Assembly: GCA_031553595.1 (NCBI GenBank)
Contig: JAVBLI010000005.1
Coordinates: forward strand, 62,001 to 126,000
DNA length: 64,000 nucleotides
Direction: 5' to 3'
Source of the DNA: RGIG3701 sp031553595
Lineage (GTDB): Bacteria > Planctomycetota > Planctomycetia > Pirellulales > Thermoguttaceae
Shown: piece after piece, positions 18,282 through 26,594 of the stretch
Numbering within the stretch: the stretch's first letter is position 1
Layout: each line of letters begins with the position of its first letter
Notes under the pieces: model-generated
Databases searched by the model: none
The model's input: only the letters and a program-made list of their open reading frames with translations
Told to the model about the DNA's origin: nothing
Program-made: the position numbers and the translations under genes

Positions 18282-20450
18282 ATGAAACGGCGGATTCTTG
18301 TGTTCGTCATAATGGCGGTGATGGCATGCGCGGCGCAGACGGCGTTTGCGCAGACGGGCGGCACCGGCACGGGAAAAATGACGCCAGCCCAGAAGCTGGA
18401 TCATCTGGTGACGGGCGGCAGCGAGGTGCAGCCGCATATCGTGAACCCGGAGGACATTCCGGAGACGGCGAAACCGCCGGTACTGCCGGGGGACGAAGCG
18501 GTGAAGCCGACGACGGAAACCGTAAAACCCACGGACGCTACGAAACCGGAGCCGGCGGGGGCCGTGCCGGAGACGGGGAAAACGCTGACGTCTCATACGG
18601 AGCTCACGCCGGTGCCGGAAGAAACGCCTGCGTCGGCGGAGGGGATAACGCCGGTGACGCAGGATTCGGCCAGTAAGCCGGAAACGGTGCCGGCGGACGG
18701 CGGTGCGAAAAATGTACTGCCGGATGATGTGCCACCGCAGGAAAAACTGCCGCCGCCGGTTATGGGGGGGGATGAAAAGCCGGTGGACGAAACGGCTGCG
18801 AAACCCGCGGATCCGCCACCCGCTGCGTCGCTTTCCCCGGTGACGGCACTGACGGGAATCCCCACGGCGGAGACGCCCGCACCGGCTGCTAGTGCGGAAA
18901 AAATCGCCATGGAGAAAATGGTCTATTATGCGCAATTGCAGATGACCAATCCGCGCGCTACGGTGCAGTATCTGATTAATCGCGCCGCGGAGCTGGATTA
19001 TAAAAGAGCGGCCCTCACGCTCGACCTCTCCCGCCAGCCGGAAATGACGGAGGACGAAAAGGAAAAGCTGGCGTTCAAGATGTATAACATCCTCATTCGC
19101 CTGGACGGTTTCGTCTCGCAGGGAATCCCCGAAGAGCTGGACGGTGATGTTTATTATATTTACACCGACGAGCAGCAGTACCGCGCGATCGTCCTGCGGA
19201 AAACGAAAGGCATCTGGAAATTCGCACCGGAGTCGGTGCTGGAAATCCCGCAGTTTTATGCGAAAATCGAGAATAAACCGCCGGTGGGGCTGCGGTTGAT
19301 GCCCCTGCTGAAACACTTGCCGGACGGCGTGTATGCCCGTTTCGCGGGGCTGATGTATCTCGACTGGATCGTCCTCGGCGTGTTTTTCCTGCTGGGGCTG
19401 GTGGTGTGTCGCATTACGCCGGCCGTGACATCCTACGTCATCCTGATGCCCATGCGGAACATGCGGAAGGACGAGGAGCTCATCAAGCTGACGAAAGCCG
19501 CCATTCGCCCGCTGGCGTACCTGGCCATGCTTTACATCTGGTATTCGGGCGTTCAGTACGTGCAGATTCCGCCGCTGATGCTGAAGATCGCCGGGTGGGT
19601 CATTCACCCCATGGGCATCCTGCTGATGATGCTTTCCGTGCTGCGCGTAACGGATATTTTCGGACTGTGGCTGCGGAATTACATGCAGAAAACGCAGAAC
19701 AAAATCGGGAACGCCCTGGCCGATCTCATGGCGAATGCCCTGAAAGTGCTTTTCGTGTGCACGGGTGTCATCGCCGTCGCGCAGGTGTACGGCTTCTCGG
19801 CCATCGGGATCCTCTCCGGTATGGGAATCGGCGGTATCGCGGTCGCCCTGGCCGCCCAGAACACCGTCGCGAACTTTTTCGGAAGCCTTATGATTCTCAT
19901 GGACCGCCCGTTCACGATCGGCGATTACATCATTTCCGACAAAATCGAGGGCGTCGTCGAGAGTATCGGCCTGCGCTCCACCCGCATCCGCACCTTTTAT
20001 AATTCGCTGATCGTCATCCCGAACGGCATCCTCGCCGCGGCGACGATCGATAATATGGAACGTCGCTATTACCGCCGGTATCGCGCGACGCTCACGCTGC
20101 GGTACGGTACGCCCGTGCGTGTGCTGGAGGAATTCTGCAAGCGCGTGACGGATGCGATTTTGTTGTACCCGGACTCAAAAAAAGTCGGCGTGCAGGTGTA
20201 TGTTACCGAGCTGGGCGACTGGTCGATCAACGTGCTGCTGAATTGTCATTTCGCGGCCAGCACGGCCGTCGAGGAAAACGAAGCGAAACAGCGGCTGAAT
20301 TTCGACATTCTGCGGCTGGCGGAAGAGTTGGGCGTGGTGTTCGCGTCGACCGGCGACCGGGAAGTGACCGCCGTGCAAACGCCGCCACTGCCGCCGCACG
20401 CGGATGTGGATGCGTCATGTATTGACAAAAACAGCAGCCGGGAGCGCTAG
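18282..20450 (+). CDS. MscS-family mechanosensitive channel with long exported N-terminal region
   Basis: 722 residues. A signal peptide (MKRRILVFVIMAVMACAAQT, cleavage near AFA) is followed by ~180 residues of Pro/Thr/Glu/Lys-rich low-complexity sequence and a ~120-residue periplasmic region. Membrane segments come next (around residues 360-385, 405-425, 435-455), then the pore helix and beta domain: GIGGIAVALAAQNTVANFFG, DRPFTIGDYI, GVVESIGLRSTRIRTFYNS, VIPNGILA. This is the MscS core that opens under membrane tension. It lies behind shc-hpnH with gggaggag before the ATG, so it may be co-expressed with hopanoid enzymes. The last residues (KNSSRER) and stop come from family-A palindrome copy 4. 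Confidence 0.9.
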   Translation: MKRRILVFVIMAVMACAAQTAFAQTGGTGTGKMTPAQKLDHLVTGGSEVQPHIVNPEDIPETAKPPVLPGDEAVKPTTETVKPTDATKPEPAGAVPETGKTLTSHTELTPVPEETPASAEGITPVTQDSASKPETVPADGGAKNVLPDDVPPQEKLPPPVMGGDEKPVDETAAKPADPPPAASLSPVTALTGIPTAETPAPAASAEKIAMEKMVYYAQLQMTNPRATVQYLINRAAELDYKRAALTLDLSRQPEMTEDEKEKLAFKMYNILIRLDGFVSQGIPEELDGDVYYIYTDEQQYRAIVLRKTKGIWKFAPESVLEIPQFYAKIENKPPVGLRLMPLLKHLPDGVYARFAGLMYLDWIVLGVFFLLGLVVCRITPAVTSYVILMPMRNMRKDEELIKLTKAAIRPLAYLAMLYIWYSGVQYVQIPPLMLKIAGWVIHPMGILLMMLSVLRVTDIFGLWLRNYMQKTQNKIGNALADLMANALKVLFVCTGVIAVAQVYGFSAIGILSGMGIGGIAVALAAQNTVANFFGSLMILMDRPFTIGDYIISDKIEGVVESIGLRSTRIRTFYNSLIVIPNGILAAATIDNMERRYYRRYRATLTLRYGTPVRVLEEFCKRVTDAILLYPDSKKVGVQVYVTELGDWSINVLLNCHFAASTAVEENEAKQRLNFDILRLAEELGVVFASTGDREVTAVQTPPLPPHADVDASCIDKNSSRER

Positions 20451-20541
20451 CGAAGAGACCGGATGGAAGTGGGAAAAATCCTGACGACTCTATCCGGTCT
20501 CTTCGCGTCACGGCGTTCCACTTCGCTCCCGGCTACTGTTT
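20427..20541. repeat. Palindromic element, family A, copy 4, overlapping the MscS stop codon
   Basis: Left arm aaaacagcagccgggagcg and right arm cgctcccggctactgttt pair around accggatggaagtgg ... tatccggtctcttcgcg. The stop codon TAG of the MscS gene (20448-20450) is inside the left arm, so the element supplies the channel's last codons. The outer cacaag/cttgtg ends are missing. Confidence 0.9.
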
Positions 20542-20570
20542 GATGGGAAAATGCTCGGCTGTTCTAATCC

Positions 20571-20633
20571 GATCATTTCGCTGCGCTCCGTTCCCGGCTG
20601 CTGTTTCTTGTGAGTAAATGAATTTGATAGATG
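20571..20633. repeat. Solitary right arm of a family-A palindrome
   Basis: Reads cgctgcgctccgttcccggc, then tgctgtttcttgtgagtaaatgaatttgatagatgc, that is, a right arm plus outer flank without its own left arm. Together with copy 4 just upstream it looks like an element inserted into, or recombined with, an older copy. Confidence 0.7.
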
Positions 20634-20651
20634 CCCCCAACAAAAGGTGAA

Positions 20652-21026
20652 ATGATGCGGAAAAGATTTTCCCTGAGAGAGCGGCTGCGGAGTTTTCGTC
20701 ACGCCTTTCGCGGGCTGCGGACGCTGATTAAAGAAGAGCATAACGCCCGGATTCATCTTGCGGCGGCGTGCGTGGCCGTGGCAGCAGGTATTTATTTCCG
20801 GATTTCACTCACCGACTGGCTGTTCGTGGTGGTCGCCATCTTCGCCGTCTTCGCCACGGAGGCCCTGAACGCCGCGGTGGAAAACCTCTGCGATTTCGTC
20901 TCGCCCCAGTGGCACGAAACCATCCGGAAAGCGAAAGACCTTGCCTCCTTCGCTGTGCTGGCCGCCGCGATCTTCGCCCTGGTCGTCGCGGGAGTGATCG
21001 GCTACAAATTGATAATTGACAATTGA
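20652..21026 (+). CDS. dgkA: Diacylglycerol/undecaprenol kinase (DgkA family)
   Basis: Small integral membrane kinase that phosphorylates diacylglycerol or undecaprenol. About 124 residues with three membrane segments (AAACVAVAAGIYF; WLFVVVAIFAVFA; FAVLAAAIFALVVAGVIGY). The family signature is present: RLRSFRHAFRGLRTLIKEEH at the N-terminus and ATEALNAAVENLCDF in the middle (Glu ligands and catalytic region). ATGs at 20652 and 20655 are equally possible; aaaggtg lies a few bases upstream. The C-terminus KLIIDN is encoded by the adjoining aattgataattgac word repeat. Which lipid is phosphorylated cannot be told from sequence. Confidence 0.9.
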   Translation: MMRKRFSLRERLRSFRHAFRGLRTLIKEEHNARIHLAAACVAVAAGIYFRISLTDWLFVVVAIFAVFATEALNAAVENLCDFVSPQWHETIRKAKDLASFAVLAAAIFALVVAGVIGYKLIIDN

Positions 21027-21282
21027 CAATTATCGCAAGCGAGCGACTAGAGCATTTACCCAAATTATGTATTCACAAGAACAGCAGCCGGGAGCGGAGC
21101 GTTAGCGAAGAGACCGGATGGAAGTGGGAAAAATCCTGACGACTCTATCCGGTCTCTTCGCGTCACTGCGTTCCGCTTCGCTCCCGGCTGTTGTTCTTGT
21201 GAGTCAATTAATATGATAGATGCTCTAGCCGGAAAACGTGTGCAACGCAGTCAATTATCAATTACCAATTGTCAATTTCACC
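21008..21282. repeat. Composite repeat: word-hairpin arms enclosing family-A palindrome copy 5
   Basis: Outer arms are aattgataattgacaattg (21008-21034) and caattatcaattaccaattg...caattt (to ~21280), which pair. Between them sits a complete family-A element (21046-21229; core 21074-21201), including outer flanks ctagagcattta / gatagatgctctag. One repeat type is therefore nested within the loop of another. The left word arm also encodes the end of DgkA. This fills the gap between convergent dgkA and parB. Confidence 0.9.
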
Positions 21283-22389
21283 TTACTCGCCGCGGAGGTA
21301 ATCCATCAGGCTTTCGAATTCGGCGTGGTTTTTGAAGAAGATCTCCATTTTACCGCGGCCGCCGGCGCCGGCGGTGAGTTTTACTTTTAAGCCCAGCGCG
21401 TCGCGCAACTGCTGCTCCATGTCCAGCGTGTGGCTGCTTTTTTTCTTGGCGCGGGAGGATTTTTCGGGGGCCGGGACAGCGGAAATGGAGGGGTTTTTCT
21501 TGTTTTCGGAAGAATTCTCGCTGCCGTCTTCGCCGGTGATGGCGTTTTTGTTGCCGGCAAGCCAGTCGGCGATGATCGCTTCCGTCTGCCGCACGCTGAG
21601 CTCTTCCAGCATGATGCGCTCGCACATTTCCAGCTGCACGCCCGGCTTCTCCAGCGGCAGCATGGCCCGCGCGTGGCCCTGCGTGATTTTTCCGGCCCGC
21701 AGAAAATTCTGAATCGACGTGGGCAGCCCCAGCAGACGCACGAAATTCGCGATCGTCGAGCGGTCCACATTCAGCCGTTTCGCCAGCTCTTCCTGCGTCG
21801 CGCTGTGTTTATCGAGGTATTCCTGGAAGGAAATCGCTTTTTCCACGGCGTTCAGGTCTTTTCGCTGGATGTTTTCGATCAGGGCCAGCTCGGCCATCTC
21901 GCGATCCGTGACGTCCATGATGATGGCCGGGATGTGCTTCCAGTGCAGCCGCATGGCCGCCCGCAGACGTCGTTCGCCGGCGATGACCTGATACCCGGCA
22001 CCGGCCCGCCGCGCGACGATCGCCTGCAGGAGGCCGTGCATTTCCAGACTCTCGGCCAGGGCCTGGATTTCCGCTTTATCGAATTCCTCTCGCGGCTGCC
22101 ACGGGTTCGGCTCGATGGCCGCTACTTCCAGAAGTTCGTAACGCGGGCCCTTCGGCGCTTCCGCCAGGCTCATGCCGGCATCCGCCGTGTTTTCACGCGT
22201 TTTTTGCACCGGCGCAGTCACAGCGGCCGCGGAAAATTCCTCACGCAACTCGCCCAACCCCGGCAGCGTAAACGTACCCGACTGTGCCGCCGCCGGCGAA
22301 TACGGCGTGTCCAGCATTTCCCCCGCGCCCGTCGACGCACTTAACAGCGCACTCAAGCCACGCCCGAGACGTTTCTTTTCCTTACTCAT
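21283..22389 (-). CDS. parB: Chromosome partitioning protein ParB
   Basis: CTP-dependent DNA-clamp protein that loads at parS and, with ParA, segregates the chromosome origin. 368 residues, somewhat long. N-terminal LGRGLSALL is the ParA-stimulating motif. The ParB/Srx core holds IEPNPWQPREEFD, AGERRLRAA (CTP-contacting GERR) and LALIENIQRKDLNAVEKA. The helix-turn-helix is SATQEELAKRLNVDRSTIANF (about residues 200-220). A Ser/Lys-rich linker precedes the C-terminal dimerisation end. Start overlaps the parA stop by 8 bp (ATGAGTAA), indicating translational coupling. Candidate parS-like sites lie at 27.2-29.1 kb. Confidence 0.96.
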   Translation of the reverse strand: MSKEKKRLGRGLSALLSASTGAGEMLDTPYSPAAAQSGTFTLPGLGELREEFSAAAVTAPVQKTRENTADAGMSLAEAPKGPRYELLEVAAIEPNPWQPREEFDKAEIQALAESLEMHGLLQAIVARRAGAGYQVIAGERRLRAAMRLHWKHIPAIIMDVTDREMAELALIENIQRKDLNAVEKAISFQEYLDKHSATQEELAKRLNVDRSTIANFVRLLGLPTSIQNFLRAGKITQGHARAMLPLEKPGVQLEMCERIMLEELSVRQTEAIIADWLAGNKNAITGEDGSENSSENKKNPSISAVPAPEKSSRAKKKSSHTLDMEQQLRDALGLKVKLTAGAGGRGKMEIFFKNHAEFESLMDYLRGE

Positions 22390-23128
22390 TCTCCATTACC
22401 TCCATGCATAACTCGATATACGCTCTGGCGCCCCGGCTCCGTGGGGCATATTCCAGCACCGGCTGCCCGAAACTGGACGCCTCGGCCACCGCCACATCCC
22501 GCGGAATGACAGTCTCATACACGATTTCGCCGAAAAACTCCCGCACCTCCGACTCCACCTCGTGCGTCAGCTCCAGCGTCGGATCGACCATCGTCAGCAG
22601 AATCCCGCTGAACTCCAGCTTCACGTCATCCTCCTGCATCACCGACTTGATGAGCTGAATCATCTGCGTGAGGCCCTCCATCGCGAAATACTCACACTGG
22701 ATGGGCATCAAAACCTCGTTGGCCGAGGCAAGTGCGGAGCGGGTGAGCTGCCCCAGCGACGGCGGTGAGTCGATCAGCACGTAATCATACGCGTGGGCCA
22801 CCGTGCCAAGCTGCGTCCGCAGACGGGCCCCCTGCTGACGGTCGTCGCCGGTGAGCGTCGTCACATCCGCGAAACTCCGGCATCCAGGCAGCAGCGAAAG
22901 ATTTTCCAACTGCGTGCGGAGAATCGCCTCGCTCCACAGCGTCCCGGCCACCAGTGGATGACGCTCCAACGGCCGTTGCCCCAGCCCACTGGTCGCGTTA
23001 CACTGCGGGTCCAGATCCATCACCAGCGCCTGAAAACCGGCTCGCGCCAGCCCCGCGCCAAGGTTAATGGCCGTGGAAGTTTTTCCCACGCCGCCTTTTT
23101 GATTTACGATGCAAAAAATACGTGTCAC
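22382..23128 (-). CDS. parA: Chromosome partitioning ATPase ParA (Soj)
   Basis: Deviant Walker-type ATPase that drives ParB-parS complexes along the nucleoid. 248 residues. Walker A is KGGVGKTSTA (residues ~11-20) with the signature lysine; ALVMDLDPQCNATSG is the switch I/A' region and DYVLIDSPPSLG the Walker B. No N-terminal helix-turn-helix, so chromosomal Soj type rather than plasmid type Ia. First gene of a two-gene operon with parB. No strong ribosome site is obvious before the ATG at 23128. Confidence 0.96.
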   Translation of the reverse strand: MTRIFCIVNQKGGVGKTSTAINLGAGLARAGFQALVMDLDPQCNATSGLGQRPLERHPLVAGTLWSEAILRTQLENLSLLPGCRSFADVTTLTGDDRQQGARLRTQLGTVAHAYDYVLIDSPPSLGQLTRSALASANEVLMPIQCEYFAMEGLTQMIQLIKSVMQEDDVKLEFSGILLTMVDPTLELTHEVESEVREFFGEIVYETVIPRDVAVAEASSFGQPVLEYAPRSRGARAYIELCMEVMENE

Positions 23129-23283
23129 GCCATGCCTCTTTCTCTCTCCACGTGTATTTTAGAAAAAAACGCGAAAAAAGTAAAGAGGAAATGCGGGAAA
23201 CAGCATGCTTTTTGGCCGAAAGCAGGAATAAAAAAAGCCGCCAGTGAATGACGGCTGAAATTTTGCAGAAAACGGCACACGCC

Positions 23284-24783
23284 TCACTTCCGCTTCCGGC
23301 GGGCATAAACCGCCAAGCCGGCCGTGCCCAAAAGCATCATCACCCACGTCGCCGGTTCCGGCGTTTGCGCATTCTCATGCGGAATTCCCTGCCAGAGCGC
23401 AAGCTCCGAAAGCTCAAACGCACCCTCCGTTCCCGCAAGATTACTGACAATGCTCAGGAAATCGAAACGATAGTAATTATAAGCGTCGCCATCATTGTTC
23501 AAATCAAAATTGTTCAGCAGGGTGCCGCCGTTAAAGGCGAAACTGTCGACGGTTCCCAGCAGCGTCCACAGTGCCAGATCATTCATTGCGGCGTTGAGAT
23601 CGTAGATTGATGTGTCATCCACTGCCAGGCCGTAAATGTTCCAACTCGTCGGCGAGCGTTCCAGTTCCTGGGGTGTTCCCAGCGAATAGCCATCGGCGAA
23701 CTGCGCCGCGTCGAATTCGACGACCACAGAAAAAATATTTGAATTGGCGTCGGCCGTTTTGGACAAATTGACCCCCGTGGCACACATCTTCGTGCCGGGA
23801 TCTCGAGTCGCGGTACCATCGAAGAGTTTGTGGAGCCCTTCCCCGTTGTTCGCGGTGCCAAAACCAGTGTGCAGGTTGAAATTTCCCGCTCCGACTTTCA
23901 AGTAAGCGGTCGCCGTTCCATCGACGGTCAAGCCGGCTCCGGTGGTTGCAACTTGCCCGGCGGTGCTGTCCTTGAAGGCATGGGAAGGCAGTATGCGCGA
24001 TACAGTTTTCGTTTCCGCCGCCCAGAACGCGAGTTCGCCGATCTGGAATGCGCTGTCGGAATTCCCTTGGGTTGCGGAAACGTCCATGCGGAATTGGGAG
24101 TAATAGCCGGTTGTGGCGCCGAGATCGAAATCAACCAGGTTTTGCACGCCTGTTAGGGCCGTATACGTAGTACTGGCATGGGTTTGTGTGTCGAGCACGG
24201 TCCAGGTGGCGCCACCGTCGTTCGAGCCGCTGATGATCCAGGAGTCGGGCGTGCGGATCGGGGAGTCGTTGGCCGTGCCCAGCGAGTAGCCGCCCAACGT
24301 GTAGCCGATGATCTTGGTTCCCGTTGAGAGATCGATTTTGCCGAGTTCGCCGGGCGTAAAATTCAGGCGGAGATAGCAGTCAGGATAAAAATCTTTGCTG
24401 AAAGCTGGCGGAATATTAGCGTTGATCGCCGCAGAGACGTCGGTATAGACGTAAATCGACCCGGCTTCGGCGGTGGTCGTATTTCTGGCGGCACACATTT
24501 TACTGCCCAGGTTCTGGTTCGTCAGATTCCCTAGCCCTTCGCCGGTTTGGGCCGCGAAAGGAAAGCTGGTCCACGTGGTAACGGTGCCGGTGACGACTTT
24601 TTCCAGGCTGGGAAACGAGCCGGGAATGTAGACGTAATCGCCGCCATGATCCACATCGAGCGTGGATTGTCCGGTGTTAGAGCCGGCGAAAGTGACCGCC
24701 CAGACCGGCTGCACCCAGCAGGCAACACAGGCGGACAGCATCAGGAGTACGAAATGGGCAGGCATCTTTGGGTGGCGGCGCAT
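23284..24783 (-). CDS. PEP-CTERM surface protein with two discoidin-like domains
   Basis: About 499 residues from the ATG at 24783, which follows gaggagg; the longer frame adds 19 unlikely residues. A signal peptide (HFVLLMLSACVACWVQPVWA) is followed by two similar beta-rich halves, roughly residues 30-265 and 280-470. Each contains KMCA, a YSLGT motif and a PDSW.I.GS / PTSWNIYG strand, resembling F5/8 type C (discoidin) carbohydrate-binding folds. The C-terminus is PEPATWVMMLLGTAGLAVYA followed by RRKRK, a canonical PEP-CTERM tripartite sorting signal, predicted to be processed by an exosortase. Probably a secreted glycan-binding or adhesion protein. No exosortase gene is in the window. Confidence 0.85.
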   Translation of the reverse strand: MRRHPKMPAHFVLLMLSACVACWVQPVWAVTFAGSNTGQSTLDVDHGGDYVYIPGSFPSLEKVVTGTVTTWTSFPFAAQTGEGLGNLTNQNLGSKMCAARNTTTAEAGSIYVYTDVSAAINANIPPAFSKDFYPDCYLRLNFTPGELGKIDLSTGTKIIGYTLGGYSLGTANDSPIRTPDSWIISGSNDGGATWTVLDTQTHASTTYTALTGVQNLVDFDLGATTGYYSQFRMDVSATQGNSDSAFQIGELAFWAAETKTVSRILPSHAFKDSTAGQVATTGAGLTVDGTATAYLKVGAGNFNLHTGFGTANNGEGLHKLFDGTATRDPGTKMCATGVNLSKTADANSNIFSVVVEFDAAQFADGYSLGTPQELERSPTSWNIYGLAVDDTSIYDLNAAMNDLALWTLLGTVDSFAFNGGTLLNNFDLNNDGDAYNYYRFDFLSIVSNLAGTEGAFELSELALWQGIPHENAQTPEPATWVMMLLGTAGLAVYARRKRK

Positions 24784-24943
24784 GAAATACCTCCTCGAAC
24801 ATCGCTTTTGGGGAGCGAATACAAAAAATGACATATACATATAAATATAATCGCAGCAGACCCGCTTGTCAAGCAGAAATTTGTGTTTTGAAATAAAAAA
24901 AGGGGGTTCCGGCGGCGCCTCAGTACAATCACGGCTCTGTATG

Positions 24944-25062
24944 CGCGAAACAGCAGCCGAGAGCGGAGTGTTAGCGCAGAGACCGGATGGAAGTGGGGGA
25001 GTACGTTTCCACTTCTATCCGGTCATTCCGCTGCGCTCCATTCCCGGCTGCTGTTCTTGCGG
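24944..25062. repeat. Palindromic element, family A, copy 6
   Basis: Left arm gcgaaacagcagccgagagcg and right arm cgctccattcccggctgctgttcttgc, core accggatggaagtgg ... cacttctatccggt. The inner stem extends further here (ggaagtggggg / cgtttccacttc). It lies between the PEP-CTERM gene promoter side and the 3' end of the DUF1015 gene. Confidence 0.88.
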
Positions 25063-25097
25063 AACCATTCCTAACCATAAATCACAAACCCCTATTT

Positions 25098-26405
25098 TCA
25101 CCCGTCCACACTGCGGAAAACCAGCCCGGAGAGCAGTTTCGGGTAAAAATACGTGCTTTTTTGCGGCATTCGCTCATTCTGGAGGCACAGCGTGGTGATA
25201 TCGTCGACCGTCGCGGGCATGACCAGGGCGGCCAGCGGGTAATCGTGAGATTTCAGCTCGTCCACCAGCTCGGACACCAGGTGCACATACGTCGGCTTCG
25301 GCGCGCCCGTCTGGCCCAGCAGCGTGTCCATGATCAGGCGGTGAAGGATGCTCACGCCCAGCGTTCGCCATTCCGGCGTGTGATCGTCCGCGATTCCCTT
25401 CTCGGCCAGCTTTTCCACCCCCGCCGGCGTGATCGTGCAGATCGTCCAGCGGTCGTCTTTTTTAGTGTAAAGGCCGATGACACCCTGGCTGCCGCGGGTT
25501 TCGATGTCTTCCCAGATACCCTCCGCGGCGTCCGGCCCGCTGGGCGCGTCCTCGAACGTGAAGAAGCCGTTGAGTTTCGCCTTCAGCTCGTCCGCCGTCA
25601 TCGCCGGCACGCCCGGGAACAGTCGGTGCGTGGGCAGCACCACCAGGCCCGCGTCTTCCATCGAAATGAACATCGTCAGGACGTAATGGGCCGGATGATC
25701 TTTGGAAATGCCCTGCTGGCGGAGCTGGTCAAGATAATTACACGCGGTCTCATAACGGTGATGGCCGTCGGCGATGAACATGGGCTTTTTGCCGATTTTC
25801 TCCTGCACCTTCGCGATGATCGCCGGGTCGGTGACGATCCACATGCGGTGAATGACGCCCAGATGGTCCACTGCCTCCAGCGGCGCCTCGCCCCGGATCG
25901 CATCCTCGAGAATGTCCTGCACCTCGGACGTCGCGTCCGGGTACAGCCCGAAAATCTGGCTCAGCTGCGTTTTCGTGACCGTCGTCAGCATCAGGCGGTC
26001 GACTTTCGCCGCGGCGTGCGTCTGCTCGTGCGGGAAGACGCAGCCCTCGCCGAAGCGCTGCACCTCGAGCCCCGCCATGAACCCCTTCCGCGTGTACGTC
26101 GTGCCGGCATACTCGAAAATCTGGTGATAAACGTAAATCGCCGGCTGCGCGTCCTTGACCAGCACGCCGTCCTGCTGCCACTGTTTGAGAAGCGCGGCGG
26201 CACGGGTGTATTTGTTGGCCGCTTCGTCGTCGCCGGGCTGCTCTTTGTTGAGAATGAGCCGCACGGCGTTGTTCGGGTGCATCGCGTACAGCTCGTTCTG
26301 GAAGTCCGGGCCGATGACGTCGTACGGCGGCGCGACCACGTCGGAAAGCGCTCCGACTTTTCCGAGATTATAACGGATTCCATAAATGGGTTGAATGTTC
26401 GGCAT
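25098..26405 (-). CDS. DUF1015-family protein
   Basis: 435 residues. The sequence follows the DUF1015 family: MPNIQPIYGIRYNLGKVG, VVAPPYDVIG, HPNNAVRLIL, YHQIFEYAGTTYTRKGFMA, FPHEQTHAAAKVDRL, MFIADGHHRYETA and ILHRLIMDTLLG. The GHHRYE segment is the most conserved. Members are cytoplasmic and widespread in anaerobes and planctomycetes; some are annotated as possible serine-metabolism kinases related to SerK, but I cannot confirm an activity from sequence. The ATG lies after a modest ribosome site (aaggagct). Downstream of mqnD on the same strand, separated by a nested palindrome. Confidence 0.88.
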   Translation of the reverse strand: MPNIQPIYGIRYNLGKVGALSDVVAPPYDVIGPDFQNELYAMHPNNAVRLILNKEQPGDDEAANKYTRAAALLKQWQQDGVLVKDAQPAIYVYHQIFEYAGTTYTRKGFMAGLEVQRFGEGCVFPHEQTHAAAKVDRLMLTTVTKTQLSQIFGLYPDATSEVQDILEDAIRGEAPLEAVDHLGVIHRMWIVTDPAIIAKVQEKIGKKPMFIADGHHRYETACNYLDQLRQQGISKDHPAHYVLTMFISMEDAGLVVLPTHRLFPGVPAMTADELKAKLNGFFTFEDAPSGPDAAEGIWEDIETRGSQGVIGLYTKKDDRWTICTITPAGVEKLAEKGIADDHTPEWRTLGVSILHRLIMDTLLGQTGAPKPTYVHLVSELVDELKSHDYPLAALVMPATVDDITTLCLQNERMPQKSTYFYPKLLSGLVFRSVDG

Positions 26406-26457
26406 GGATTAGCTCCTTGTAAAAGGGTGAAACGCCGTGCGGCGGCGCTAAAGGAAA

Positions 26458-26594
26458 ATGAGCCGCAAGTGTAGCGCAGCATAACTTGCGGAAGGGGTTG
26501 CACATGTTTAAACGTGATTTCATGCGTTTGAAATGTTGGTATCACACGCATCCGGACGGTCCGCAAGTTGCGCTGCGCTCCACGTGCTGCTCAT
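26458..26594. repeat. Nested palindrome, family C
   Basis: Outer arms of ~34 bp (26458-26491 atgagccgcaagtgtagcgc ... acttgcgg, and 26561-26594 ccgcaagttgcgctgcgctc ... ctcat) pair with a few mismatches. An inner pair, catgtttaaacgtg / atgcgtttgaaatg, gives the same nested layout as families A and B. The last bases overlap the mqnD stop codon. Confidence 0.8.

Noticed and set aside
18072..19607. 511-codon minus-strand ORF
   Set aside because: Antisense of hpnH and the MscS gene; strongly Arg/His-biased.
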